This document shows positions 1 through 12,769 of a stretch of 64,000 nt of DNA, piece by piece; the stretch's first letter is position 1; each line of letters opens with the position of its first letter. This DNA comes from Odontesthes bonariensis. Its lineage: Eukaryota; Chordata; Actinopteri; Atheriniformes; Atherinopsidae. The stretch spans positions 10,196,743 to 10,260,742 of the forward strand of contig NC_134510.1 in assembly GCF_027942865.1 (NCBI RefSeq). Reading direction: 5' to 3'. The notes below the pieces were generated by a model that worked only from the letters and a program-made list of their open reading frames with translations, searched no databases and had not been told where the DNA came from. The position numbers were made by a program, and so were the translations under genes.

Positions 1-825
1 GGCTAGCTACATTAGCTTATCACAATGGATACAAACATTAACAGGCAAGTGATATCCGACAAAACAGGGAGATACTACGGCATTTCGACGTACACGGTAA
101 CGACGACCATAAATAAGTTATTTCAATGTCTTTTTTATTTGCCTTCGACTTCGAAATTAGGCAAGCTGTGAGTAGCCTTGACTAGCACCACTAGTCAACA
201 TGTAACGCACTACGGCAGCTCAGCTTGGCCGAATGCTGCATTCACTTGCTATTGAAAATATTTGAGTGACAGTCTCACAGAATGATAGGCATCCAAAAGC
301 TTTTTCTGTGTAAAAAAACTAAATGGATAAAATAACACAAGTGAAATGATACATATGTTCTTCATTTTTATAAGCAGAAACCTTAAATATCAGTGTTGGA
401 CCAACTTTTTCACAACAGAAAAATGTGTCAAGATGTGTGCCGTTATGTCCACTCCTTTTATTGATCAACATACAGTTTACGGTTTTGACAGCATAGGCTA
501 CTGGGGTGATAACCTGTGAGAAAATTGGTGATATAGTGGGTAGGAAAGTAACTGGTAGCCTGATGTTTATGTGCAACGCATACACCTGTGAAAACCAATT
601 TATTCTAAGTTTAGTACATGGTTAGATGTCCAAAAGCACTTTGGTATCACTTTTCCGCCTTTCACATTTTTATTTATTGATTTTCTTATTATCATTTTTA
701 AAAATCTAATTAGGGCTTCGTCGTATTTTCCTGAATCAACTTGATATCTGTCATGATAACTGACATTTTAAAAAGTACTTAATTCGTTTACAGTTTGAAC
801 CATTTTGTCCTTTCGGGGACCCGTA
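1..825. other. Intergenic DNA upstream of tstd3, no gene seen
   Basis: AT-rich sequence with no open frame that looks like protein and no recognised repeat. The last 100 or so bases become CpG-bearing and run into the tstd3 promoter. Confidence 0.5.
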
Positions 826-841
826 CCAATGCGCACGCGCA
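826..841 (+). promoter_or_regulatory. CCAAT box overlapping an NRF1-type palindrome in the tstd3 promoter
   Basis: CCAAT is at 826-830 and runs directly into TGCGCACGCGCA at 830-841, which fits the consensus of nuclear respiratory factor 1 (YGCGCAYGCGCR). It lies about 110 bases before the inferred start codon of the rhodanese gene. NRF1 drives many nuclear genes for mitochondrial proteins, which agrees with the predicted mitochondrial location of the product. Actual binding is inference. Confidence 0.65.
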
Positions 842-949
842 GACGGATTTTTAAGCTGTATGATAGATGTCATAGTACGTCGTGTTACTAAGTAATTGGT
901 CATTGTTGTGTGGATAAAACGTATTTTTATAGAATTTAGCTAAGCACTT

Positions 950-2421
950 ATGGCGCTCATAAAGTGCTGGAGGTTTGCTGGTGTTGTCCCTCGACTTTTA
1001 TGGAAAAGTTCCGTTCCAGCCGGGGCTTTTAACCCGGGAGGACGAAGCTGTATGTCCTGCTTTGTCAACACTCACCAAGGTTGCAAAAGTGAGTGTCGCG
1101 TGAAGTGACTCGCTGTCATGTTATTATGTTGTTGTTTGTTATTAAGTCATGGGCTGTGTACTGCGTGCTGGGTTTTTTTGGTTTTTTTTCAGGTACAGAG
1201 TTGCAGCTCCGCAGATTCAGCTCAGAACCAGCCTCCACGGATGTGAGTTATGGGCAGCTGAAGCAGGTCTTGGCTGACCGGAAAGCCATAGTTATAGACG
1301 TCCGTGAGCCCTGGGAACTCAGGGAGTACGGCTTCATCCCGGACTCAATTAACGTGCCCTGTGAGTGCTGTTCTGTCAACCCTTGTACACTAGTTGGGTT
1401 GGTAATTATAAACCACACACTGTCACACAGGTAGAATTATCTATTGGATCCCTGATGTTGGTGATTAGTGAGTGTTTTTTTTTTCGTTGCCTGGAGTGTT
1501 TCTTTAAAACTGCAAAAAAAATCATAATTGACATTCATTACAGTTACCTTTGGGAATGGTATGTTGGAGGACATGATTCTTAACTTCCTTCATGGTTAAC
1601 ATTCTTTAGATGATCTTAAAGACTGATTGTTGAAACAATACCTTGGTGCTGCTAACAACAGCTCCTCAAACCTCCAAACCCATTGAGGTGTTCGTCTAAA
1701 TGCACATTTTTAACTCTAGACCTGTCTCTATCGCTTTCTGTATACAGTGGGACAGGTGAACACTGCCCTCCAGCTGAATCCGGAGGAGTTCAGAGAGAAG
1801 TACGGTGGTGAAATGCCCCAGCAGACAGATAACATTGTGTTCACTTGTCTGGCGGGAATCCGGAGCAAGACCGCACTTGATACAGCCACCTCGCTGGGAT
1901 TTAAAGAGTGAGACACGATTCTGATCTCATCACGAGGTCCACAAATTACTCATTTACTGATCTCGCATTAATTGCGGTCTTGTGAGCTTCTTTCTCAACC
2001 TGTGTCTTTTTGAAGTTAATTATTTTTCATTCTGAATAAAGGTTACTTTGTCCTTCCACATGAAACAGCATTTACAGTTTTACCAACCTGAGGTCATTGC
2101 CGGTTTGTTGCACAATGCCTCATTATATAGCTCTTTGGAAAGAGGACATATATCATCACCCATATTTAACTGGAAAGGGAAGAATATAGCATCTCAGCAT
2201 TTGAAAGCTATATTTGGAATGATTTGATACTTTGTTCGGCATTAAAATCAAACATAAAGATATGTTGAAGTTCTAGAACACAGATATTTTAATCTCAAAG
2301 AGGTGCCTTTGTTTAAGTGACATTTAATTGATTTTTCTTTCCTTTTTCCCCCCTTCATTTCAGCGCTCAGCATTACCCCGGTGGATGGCAAGACTGGGTT
2401 AAACATGAACAACATAAGTGA
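950..2421 (+). CDS. tstd3: Thiosulfate sulfurtransferase-like (rhodanese) domain protein, mitochondrial, TSTD3-like
   Basis: Four exons splice in frame at GT-AG sites: 950-1088, 1193-1360, 1748-1907 and 2364-2421, giving 174 residues. The first 48 residues carry Arg and Lys but no Asp or Glu, as in a mitochondrial presequence. A single rhodanese domain spans about residues 64-172. It has the DVREPWEL strand-turn (Asp82), the INVPLGQV motif and the active-site loop CLAGIRS with Cys136 as the presumed persulfide-carrying nucleophile. The chosen ATG is the first in frame with exon 2 and opens exon 1. TSTD1, the closest alternative, is a shorter cytosolic protein without a presequence. Proximity to prdm13 matches human TSTD3 in 6q16. 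The physiological substrate is unknown; sulfane-sulfur transfer is inferred from the family. Confidence 0.82.
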
Positions 2422-5400
2422 TCCAAGGAACCGAGAAGATATATTTTATATATACAGACATGGTACAAATTAAAGGGGAAAACAACATAGAGTGTCTTTC
2501 TAAGGTTCTGGGCAATCGCATGCCGTCAAAACAGCTTCAGTGCACCGTGGCATTCACGGTTCTGCAAGTCTTCGGAACTCTGCTGAAGGGATTGAACATC
2601 CGTTCTTCCAAACCAATTTCACTTTTTTTTACGTTTGATTGTACTTTCAACCAGGTTTAGATCGGGTGACTTCGGCCACAGTGTAAGGCTCACCTAAATT
2701 TTACACTCAAGCATTCAGTGAGCCCTTGTGCCCTGCTGATGGGGTGCTTGTCTGGTCCATAATTACTTTTTGTCACCTTTTGACAACCTTTTCTAAAGGT
2801 TGATGGAAACATTAAAATTAGAAAAGACATTCAAATTTTTCATGAACCTGCTCGACACTTACTTGAGGTGGTATATACCTTTTTTTTTTTTTTTAAGAGT
2901 TTTGTCATGTTAGGGGAGATTTGAAAAAAAAAAAAAAAAACACCCACTGCAAATTAGTTCTGACATCATGAGCATGTTAATCTGATGATTAATCACATGA
3001 TCAGATGTTTTTTTTTTCTTCTAGAGCACAAACATGCCAATACTGATAGGAACGATTAAATAACATGACGATTAAATCCCCTTTTTTTTGGTGGTTTGGC
3101 CAAGGCCACCGATTTTTGTTTGTTTCTTTTTCCTCATAGCTTCCCTTCTGGTTAGAGATGACCACCACTACATAGCCTACACCTCAACCTGCCGATGTCT
3201 CTGAGTAATCTAGTTTATTCACTTCACACCAGATAATGAATGTAAATTATGCATATTTTCTGAGAAGCAACATTTCAAACATTTGCTTCAAATTCACTTT
3301 GCTGCTGAATGGAAATCCATCTATTGTCGATGTAAAAGACTGCGCTCATGTGAGAACTGTTTCACCACGATATAAAAAAACTGTGGCTTAAAAAAGCTGT
3401 GAAACAAAACAATGCCTGGCAAATGCCCCTAAAGCAACGCAGGGATCAGATCTCCTCACTGTTTCCTTTAATTTGTCACCTGTCTGTATAGTTACATCTT
3501 TTCCTTTTTTTTTACATTACCTGATTTCTGGTAAAAAGCCTGTCTATGCAGATAAACGCATTAATGTGAATGGTTATGAGTTCACAAGTCTCCCACTGCG
3601 TGATGTCAGCTTTTAGCAGCTACTGTTTTGTAAATATCAGGTCGCTCAACTGTCAGCGTAGTTGCTGCCATAATAATTTAATGAATAAAGTTATTGTTTT
3701 GATTAACAAAAATGTTTCTGTTTCTTTTTTTTTTTTTTCTACATTATGTTGGAAAGGTTGAGTAAAAATGACCTGAGAGGACATTCATTTGATCAATGTC
3801 GGATATAAATAGCCCTGTAGAAGCTTACTGAGGTGACAGCTGCTGGAACTAAGATGATCTACTGTGTTGAAGGGCCATGTCTAATAGCTACTGTGTCTCA
3901 GTATGAATTTGCCACTGAGCCTCCAGGGAACATTAACAGGCTCCTTCATCAATCTGTGATAATGAATGCGTTTGTTTTCAACAAGAGAAGAATGCCTCTA
4001 CTACAGTATGTTGACCTGGATCGTGGACCTCGTTACCTCTTTAACTTGGGCTTTTTACAGCTCCAGCTGAAAGTCCAGAGACTTCTCAAACAGTCAGTCC
4101 TGTTGGGTTTGGATTCTTATCGATGACCCCGGTTTATCCCAAAACTTAGAGGCAGATTGTTGGTTCTGAGTCACTGACATTGAGCGAGAAACTGACCTCT
4201 AAGTGACCTTTCAGATACATGAGTAAATAATCTGACTCGAATGTATTGATGCTATTTCTGCTCATGTTAAACACTGTTTTCCCAGTAGGCAATGGAAGGC
4301 TTCCATTCACGTATAATCAACTGGAAAAGCAGACGCACTATTAGTATTACTGTGACTCCACTCTGTCATTCCACAAGCACCAATAAAATGTTTTTATTGT
4401 GCACCTAGCATAACTTTATGAAAAAGCAACGTATTTGATGAATGATGACAAAAAGATAAGATTCAACAAATAAAAATTTTGCTTTTTAAAACATGCCGTG
4501 ACCTACTGTCAATTGGGATTCGTGTCAAGTGTATGATGAGTTTTTACATGTAACTTTACTTGAAAATATTGTCATATATCATAAAGTTAAATATGTATGT
4601 CAAATTACAAATTAATTAATGTGCCTTTAAAAATGTCCCACCATGGTAGAATGAGTGTGGTGTCTTAAAGGACAGCGATGCATTGTTCATTTATCAGCCA
4701 GTGAGGAGGAATGTTTACCTCAGCTTTATAGAAAAAAAAACGCCAACATTTTGAGCTCAAGATAGTGATATGATAATCACAGAGACGACATATGCTCTTA
4801 TTGCTGCACATGTGCGCCAAATCTTAAAATGCAATAGCAATATTGCTCGTGCTAACATGCCTTCAAAGCATAGTGCAAGCCAAGCACATGACTTCACTCA
4901 TGGTGCAACATGCCTTCTTCCGCAGCAGCAACCATAACGAGGAACATGACACTAATGAATGTGCACCAAGTCACATCTGTGATGATTTAGTACACAAATT
5001 ATTGACGCTCATGTCCATGATGGGGAAGCTCTGTGTTCTCCAACCCATAACCAAGTATCTAATGTTAACTTTTATACAGTAATGTAGATGGGTTTCTTTT
5101 TAACAAGCCTGAAGTTTAATCTTACAAGATTTTATCAAATTAATCCACTTTCAATGTTACTTTCTGCAGTGACCTCAAATCATTTTTACATAACACTTCA
5201 TCAAAATCACACTGGATTGGATTAAAAAATATATATTTGAAAAAAAAATATGTGAAAAAATTGGGAAATCTGTGAATATTTTTAATTAACGCTACACATT
5301 ACAATGACTGTATTAATTAAATTCTGTAAGAATTTTAAACGTATTTGTAATATAATTGATCATTTCCTTTTTTATCAATTTATAAATAAAGTATACAGTG

Positions 5401-6613
5401 AAAAACTTACAGGCTTATGTTACGGGCTCTTTCTCGAAGAAAAAATATTGAAAACATTTCAAGAAAAAAATGTAGCCAAAGGGATTGAGGTTATTGAAAT
5501 GTACGAGGCTGGGCTTTCAGCAGTTAAACCAAGCCCTCGTAATTATACTAGAATAGCAAATATCATAATGATGTGCAAGATTATTAAGCTGCAAAATGAA
5601 AAAGAGCTGCTTAGTAGAGAGATGACTGTCCACATGATTGAAAGGTTCCATCTCTTCCCAAAAGTCCCATGTTGCTGCAAGATGTGAGGTCAATGGGAAG
5701 GAATATCTGCTCACTTAATCCATCAAGACAGGTATTTACAGGGAACAATAAACTGCAGAGGAATTTTACAAACAGAATTTCACATTTTACTCATATTAAA
5801 CTTTTCTCAGAGCTAAACTCACGTTTCATAAATGTATGCAAAACCAGAGAACATTACCAAAAGATAAGATTAAACCCGGTCAAAAAGTCTCACGATACAA
5901 AGGGTAAATATTGCTGCTGTTTCATATTTACAGTGAAATGCTGCTTTCTGACCCCTGGCCTGGTGACCGTTGGATGTAAATGGAGAATTGTCTGTAACAG
6001 CCTTACCACTATTATGTGGCCTCTTATCACTGTGCCATGTCATCCGTAAACTCCAGACAATTATCCCCCTTCCTTTTCATCTACCTCCTTTTTTCCCCCC
6101 TCTGAGGCAGTTAATTCCATTTTCCTTTTTCTGCACAGTCCAGTTTTAATATGTTGAAAACAGACCAGACTAATAAGTACTAATTTATGTCAAATCTTGC
6201 CAGGGCTCTACTGCGGCTGCAGCCTTATCAGGTCACCCTCTAGCTTCTGCTCAGCATTCAATTAAAGTCCCTCGTCCCATCAGAGCAGATCACATCAGAG
6301 CTGCACCTACTGGCAGCTGTGACTGACTGTGTCCTGCCTCCCTGAATGCTTGCTTGTCTTTCTCCTGCCCAGTGCTAAACACTGAAATGGTTTATGCAAT
6401 GGAATACCAAGTAAAAGCAAGACTGATGCATGATTAAAATCTGTATTCTGAGGAGACACTGATGCTATCACCCACTTTCCCAGCTCTGCTCTGCTCCTCA
6501 CAAGCTGCTGATAGATATTTAAGCAGCCTGCTTTAGTGAATAGGTTCAAGATTCCACAGGTGTTGGCTCATGTGCTGGGCGGTCTTGTCAGAAGCATAGC
6601 TGGCAATAGGGGG
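2422..6613. other. tstd3 3' UTR and intergenic spacer
   Basis: The tstd3 3' UTR begins here. Candidate poly(A) signals AATAAA are at 3684-3689 and 4382-4387; which is used cannot be told. The rest is AT-rich with A and T homopolymers (for example 2880-2895 and 2924-2940). A few open frames of 80-127 codons occur, but none has a recognisable domain or splice context. No cyclin C (CCNC) exons, expected here from human gene order, could be recognised on either strand. Confidence 0.5.
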
Positions 6614-6620
6614 TATAAAA
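6614..6620 (+). promoter_or_regulatory. TATA box of the intermediate filament gene
   Basis: TATAAAA sits about 134 bases before the filament gene's start codon. Transcription would begin near 6640-6650 and give a 5' UTR of roughly 100-110 bases. A consensus TATA box fits a strongly expressed, tissue-specific structural gene. Confidence 0.7.
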
Positions 6621-6753
6621 CCTGAGACTGGGTTGACAAGTAGGTAGTGCAAAAGAGGACAGCGAGGAAGCAGTAAATTGTTGTTAAGCACAAACAGGCC
6701 CAGCCTGAGATTTTCCCTTAAGACAACCAGAGAACACACAGACACAGCTAAAA

Positions 6754-9700
6754 ATGAGTCGCAGCCCGGAGAGGATTTCATCCTATCGCCGTCACTTTGA
6801 GGACAGCAGCAGCTCAACGTACCAGGTCAGGGTGTCCAGCCCATCCCCTACAAGGAGAGAGACCCGTCATGCCTCCGTCGGCTACTCCGGTAGAGCCAGC
6901 AGCATGTGTGTGGACACAGTGGGACGAAGGAACGTCTCTGCTGCACGCAGGTCTCGCATGGGTGGACTTGGGTAAGTGTGTGAGGACACCGTAGTTGAAT
7001 TATTTTTTCTTATTTGAGAGAAAGTTCTTTCTCTACTGGTTCTATTTCAAGTTGTTTTAGAGTAACGTTTTCACTGGATGTGCATCTCGCCTTTGGGCCT
7101 GTGGCTTCCAGGTTGATGTGAATTGGTATATTTTCCCAGTATGAGTTCAGGAGCCATGGTATGTGTTGGACCTAGTGGAGAACCTGCCATGGACCTGGAT
7201 GTAGCTGCAGCTGAGAACCAGGAATTCCTCAGCACCCGCACAATCGAAAGGCAGGAAATGGTCGTCCTCAATGACAGACTGGCTGTTTACATCGACAAGG
7301 TAAAACATTGTCTGCACTGCAAAATAAACTGTCACAAGGATCTAAAAAAACAGCTTCTTCGATATTTTTGGCCATACTCTCGTCTTTATGAACTCATGCA
7401 AGGGAAGAACATAGTGGTGTTCTGTTCAAGCAAGATCTTTGTGTGCTGACAGGTTCGATCGCTTGAGCAGCAGAACACGCTACTTGAAGCGGAGATTCAG
7501 GCCTACCAGAACCGATTTGAGAAGCCATCAGGTCTGCGTCTGCTTTATGAGGAACAGCTGAAGGAGCTGAAAAAGATAGCTGACCAGATGAGAGTTCAGC
7601 GGGTGAGGCAGAATTCCCCCAGTTGCATCTCTCTTTTTCTTTTTTTTGCATTTCAGACACCCAGCAGGGCATGATGCTTTACACCTCACTGAACAGATCT
7701 CACTTGGATAGATCTTGGGAAGATCTATCCAAGCTAGGATACAAGACGTCAACTTGGTATTTTCAGGGTTTTTTAACCTGGTAACAGGCTCATCTCTTGC
7801 AGGCAAATGGAGAGGTGCCTCAGTGTGTTTAGGTGTTGTGGAGTACAGCTGTCATCAGCTATGTTTTATGAACAGATGATTTGATAATGCATTTTCAGGC
7901 ACACACAAAGGAATTAAACTGAAATGCAAAAGGGGCTGATTTACATTTTCCACACATCTTTGTGCTCACCTTCAAATCTAAGAGACAAGGATATTACTTC
8001 TGGTTTCCTGGTTTTCAGGACTTTTCCCTGGCTGCCAAGGAGTCCACAGCTGCTCAACTGGAGGCAATCAAAATTAAATACCAAGAGGCAGTGGAGCTGA
8101 GAAGGAAGGCAGAGTTAGATATTGAAGCCTTCCGTCCAGTGAGTGCCATTTTATAATATCATTATCGAACCCAAATGAATAACTTGACAGGCTTAAATGG
8201 ACTTGAGATTTTCTTGTTGTTCAGGATGTTGACAAAGCCACCTCCTCACGCATCGTCTTGGAGAAGAAGCTGGAGCAGCTGGAAGTTGAAATTGAGTTCT
8301 TGAAACGGATCCATCAGCAGGTGGATGAAATGTTTGTTTTGGAATTATGTTTTCAAGACACATTTGATTTGGATGGCTCCTGAATATCTCTCCTTGTGTA
8401 GGAAATTGAGGAACTCATGAAACAAATCTATGCCGCTCACGTCTCAGCCGAGAGTGCATTCGATCTGCCTGACCTGAGTGCTTCTTTGAAGCAAATCCAA
8501 AATCAGTATGATGACATTGCGGCCAAAAATCTTCAGGTAAAAACAATAACACTAACACTATAAAACTGGAAAAAAGTGAAGGTAAACAGTAAGCTCCTCT
8601 GTGTTTGTCAGATTAATGTCTTTAACAATTTCATATCTTTCATCTTAAGGAAATGGATTCGTGGTATAAAAATAAGTTTGAAGATATAACCAAAAAGACG
8701 TCAAGGCATGTTGATAAAGTTCGAGGTTTTAGAGAGGAACTAGCGGGTGCCAAAAAGGATGTGAGTATCAAAATTGGGATGAGTAAATTGAACTTTTTTT
8801 TTAACTTTGGATGTTTATAATCATGCTTAAATACCACCAGATCCAAAATAAAGAACGTGACTTGGACTCCATGAGGACCAAAAATGAAGCTCTCGAAGCC
8901 AAGATTCGAGAGATGCAAGAAAAGTACAGGAAGGAACTAGAAGAGCTGCAGGTAAATGTTAGCTCGTGTTGTCCCAGGATGCACACCTGCTCCCACCAAA
9001 GTCAGTCATAAATGCCTTTCAGTTTCCTAAAGGCAGATAGAAGGCCACCACAATACCACATCTGTTTCATGACCTAATAGGCTCGGATTGAGTCCCTGCA
9101 GCTTGAGCTGAAATCTACAAAGGAGAAAATTGCACTGCACCTGCGTGAGTACCAGGAACTTCTGAATATCAAGATGGCTTTGGAGATTGAGATCACAACT
9201 TACAGGTAGATGAACCACAACGAGAATTTTGCCACATTTTTGAATGAACTGTAATGTAATAAGAAATTTGTTGTTTCTCTCCACAGAAAATTGATTGAGG
9301 GGGAAGACCTGCGGCTTTCTGGCATGATGCAAACCTTGTCTCTTACCAGCTGTAGCATGAGCGCCGTTGGTGCTGGGGTGAGCCTCAGTGGAGGAAGCAT
9401 GGGTGGTGTGGGTGGAATGGGTAGCAGACTGATGGGAGCTAATGGAGGAGGTGTTGGAGGCATGGGTGGTGGTGTAGGAATGGGTGGGGACACAGTTACA
9501 AGAGGCATGGGAGCAGGTCCTGGCATTGGGGGCTTAGGTGGTAGAATGGGTACTGAAGGTACCACTGGCAGGAATGGTCTTGGTGGTAGCGCAGGTGGGG
9601 TGGGGATAAGTGGTAGTCATGAATTGGGTGCTGGGGGTGTAGGTGTTGGGTCAAGAACTGGGGGTGTGGGCACTGCTGATGCCAATGGGGGAGTGAGTGC

Positions 9701-10731
9701 TGGAGTGATGAATGGTGTTGGTGCAGGTAGTGTGGGTTCTGGGAGGGTTGGTCCTAGTACTGGTGTTGGAACAGTGGGTGCTGGAGGTGTTGGGACTGCT
9801 GCTGGAGCTTCAAGTACCTCAAGTACCTCAAGTACCTCAAGTACTGGAGGTTCAGGCTCTGGGCCTGGAGGTTTGACCAGTACTGGAAGTTTAGGAACTG
9901 GTGCTAGTGGTGTGGGAAACTTGGGAATCAACTCTGGAGGCATAGGTGACAGCAGTGTAAGTGGTGTTGGAATGGGTGCAGGTGGTGACACCACAGGTGT
10001 ATCAAGTGGCATGGGTAGCACTGGCAATGGGTTTGGTAGAAGAAATGGTGGTGTAGATGAGGGGAAGGATTATGGGGTTAGTGAAAGTTTAGCTGGAAAT
10101 GGAGGTAAGGTCCATGGAATGGGCCCTAATGGAATGGGGGTTGGAATCGGAGGCAGTACGGGAATTCAGAGTGCAGGTGGAGATGATGCAGACGTTACAC
10201 TGTCAGGCCCAGGTGGAACAGGGAAGAATGGTGGAGGGAAGGGTGGTATGGGTGGTGCCAGGATTGGATATGGATCGGATGGATATGACAGCAACCTTGA
10301 GGCCTATACAGAGCAGGCTGTGGAGCTGACGGAAAGAAGGACAGTGCTCATTAGGTAAAGGTACCGTAAGGTATCTTTCCATGCTTTAAAACAGAGCTTG
10401 TTTTATATCTTACACAAACTTAGAAGGTATAACTAAACCTGGCTTTGATTAAGAAGCACTGACTCAACCCATTAGAACCTGATACAACATATGAGTGTAC
10501 CCATGCCCATGTTTAGTGAGTGCCTCAGTCTTAAAGGGCCAGACAGTGTTACCTGCTCTGTAACAGAGTTAGAATGAAGGAAAACGTACTTTTTTTGGTC
10601 AGTTAAGTCAAGCTCTCTCTGTTTTTCTTTTCTACAGAACAGTTAAAAATGAGGATGATGTGCTGGAGATGGACCACCAAGAACAGACCTACACCATCAC
10701 TGGTGCTGCAGATGACTCTGACGCCGAATAA
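6754..10731 (+). CDS. Intermediate filament protein with long glycine-rich tail (type III-like; possibly ngs/chordostatin)
   Basis: Eleven exons join in frame: 6754-6971, 7140-7299, 7453-7602, 8019-8138, 8225-8320, 8402-8536, 8650-8760, 8841-8951, 9081-9205, 9287-10354 and 10638-10731, giving 795 residues. The head (1 to about 97) is Ser/Arg-rich. The rod (about 98-416) has the helix-initiation motif [19 protein letters not shown] and the helix-termination motif [21 protein letters not shown] tail of about 300 residues (436-735) is dominated by Gly with Met, Val, Ser and Thr. The end, [11 protein letters not shown] onward, resembles the KTVETRDG box of vimentin and desmin and finishes acidic (DDSDAE). 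The rod looks nearest to type III and neuronal filaments. Zebrafish ngs encodes a notochord filament protein of its own type and is a plausible ortholog, but this is not proven here. The product should assemble into cytoplasmic 10-nm filaments. The start is the first ATG after the TATA box and opens a typical MSRSPER-type head. Confidence 0.9.
9810..9845 (+). repeat. Four in-frame 9-base repeats in the glycine-rich tail
   Basis: The unit TCAAGTACC repeats three times plus one variant copy (TCAAGTACT), encoding a Ser-Thr-Ser run inside the Gly-rich tail. Near-identical copies point to recent slippage or unequal exchange. The 9-base unit keeps the frame. Confidence 0.85.
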
Positions 10732-10986
10732 GCAACACAAATTCCTGTGTGACTTCCTCTTTCCCCTAAACCTTCCCGCCCCTCTAAGCTTTGCACTGAC
10801 CAAACCCCGTGTCATGGGCACTGACCTTTGCCCTTTGGCCTAGACAAGAAGACCACAAATGACCCTTTGCTACAGACTGACACCTTCAAATCACAAGTTT
10901 TAAGGATGAGTCAGTAGAAACACTCAATATGCTCTTTAAACTTTTGTGTGTGCCCCCCCCCTCCCCTTTTTTTTCTATTTGCCACA

Positions 10987-10992
10987 AATAAA
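10987..10992 (+). terminator. Poly(A) signal of the intermediate filament gene
   Basis: AATAAA lies about 255 bases after the stop codon and is followed by a T-rich stretch. It is the first canonical signal in the 3' UTR. Confidence 0.75.
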
Positions 10993-11143
10993 GCTATCAG
11001 CATTCAATTACCTTTTCTTCCTTTCAGTTTATCTTTCTCTGTGGGGTTTTGTTTGATGGCAGAGAATGCAATCAATCCTATTTTCATGGTGATGAAACTA
11101 TATTTTTGTCAAGCTGAAAGAGATGCTGCTCTGGCCTAAAAAC

Positions 11144-11144
<1 letters not shown>

Positions 11145-11193
<49 letters not shown>
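11145..11193. repeat. (GA)n microsatellite
   Basis: About 24 GA units with one interruption at 11165-11166, lying about 150 bases beyond the filament gene's poly(A) signal. Confidence 0.97.
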
Positions 11194-11196
<3 letters not shown>

Positions 11197-12769
11197 TGAG
11201 CAAACAGCTAAACAGAGGGACAGAGCCAGAGACACCTGAGGGTCGAGGCATCCGCCCTGGCACTTCCTATGGGGCAGAGGAATCGGTCAGTCAAATTCCG
11301 TACTGCAACAAAATGACGGCTTACAGCCGTTTCATGTCCTCATTCCATCCACATCTACACCTTTTTCTTCTGCTGCTGATTGGGAAGGATTGGATCTGGC
11401 CAGCAGATGCCAAACACACTTAGTGTCCTGCTCGGGGCAGAGTGTTGGAAAATGCAACGTGCCAAGCCTTGGAAGCAGGACTAGTACTATTACAAAAAAT
11501 ATTACAGTGCTTTTGTTATTATAAATGGACACATAACTGAAGTGAACAAAAAAGGGAAAACCTGAATTTTTATTCGCAATAATGTTTTTTAAAAAGCATT
11601 TAATTGGAACTATGAGCCTAGCTTTTTTTTTTTAATTCATGTTTAATAATACCGCTTCACACCACTATTTAAAAAACCTTTGGAATGAGTATAACACTTC
11701 ATGACAATATCAAATTGCTATGAAATCATCCTATCTAAAAAAAGCATCACATCTCTTTCGAAGTAAATGTCATCCAAGTAACAACAGGAAAGCAAAATTA
11801 AGGAAAAAAGAAGTCTACATAAAGCTGCGTTCACTGACACAAAATGTATTGCAGGAAAATGTACTATTAAAAATAAAAATTGTCACATTTGAGAACGTGA
11901 AACAGTTTGAAAACAGGCACCGCAAACGATTTTTAAAAAAGAAAAAAAAACTCAAAAACATGTTCCTTTTCATGCGATTGTCGTCAGTACAACGCGGCGG
12001 ATTGTGTCTTTATGATCTTACAAAAGCTAATTAAAAGGGAGATGATGAAACGCACATGGTTATAACAGCAGGAATAGACATCGGCTAAAAGAAATTCTCA
12101 TCATATTCAACCACGAAGGGAAGTCAAAGCTGCATGTCTTAGAACATGCTCTTTGCCATTGCTCACACTTTAGGTTTGCAGAAACAGCCCACGTTTCTAA
12201 CTGGGTCAGTAACCTTCATCCTGTGAGAAAAAAAAAACACAAAAAAAACGCCGTTTTAGTCTGAGCCGAGAGAATAACCACCAAAAAGGGCAAAAGTTGC
12301 GACTTTCTTTGAAACCTGCTATTTTTCTGTCACTTTGTGCACATGATTTGGGTGTCTAAATCCCAATTAGGGTCGGCTGACACGCTGCTCCATTCACTCG
12401 GAGCCCTGCCTGCATACATTTGCCTAGGAATTAACTCCTCAAATACTCAAATAGATCTCCTGCTAAATGCGTCGGACAGCAGAGAGAATCGGCCTGAGTG
12501 ACACTTTCTTTCTGAGGCGCTCGAGTGAGAAAAGGTATGAATTTATAAGGTACACCGAAACATATCAATTCACGCCAACTTCACACGCCTTTATCCGCGT
12601 CTCCTCATGCGAAAGGAGGCGAGTTTAAGTGAGGAAAAATGTGGCCTGAAAAAGCCCGGCGCAGAAAACTTTGTTGAGGCTTTGAATACCAAAACGGTGC
12701 AGCCCACATCGCGGGGGAAAGGGGAGAAGGCATTCTGAATGAAATCACGCATGAACAGCGCTGAATCAG

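Noticed and set aside
3833..4126. 97-codon frame downstream of tstd3
   Set aside because: It lies in the probable tstd3 3' region, with no recognisable domain.
5304..5687. 127-codon frame in AT-rich intergenic DNA
   Set aside because: The amino acid make-up follows the AT-rich composition (Ile, Lys, Asn, Phe). No domain, and no promoter or splice signals.
9200..10027. Pro-rich minus-strand frames of 121 and 136 codons
   Set aside because: They are the complement of the Gly-rich filament tail; GGN codons read as NCC Pro codons on the other strand.
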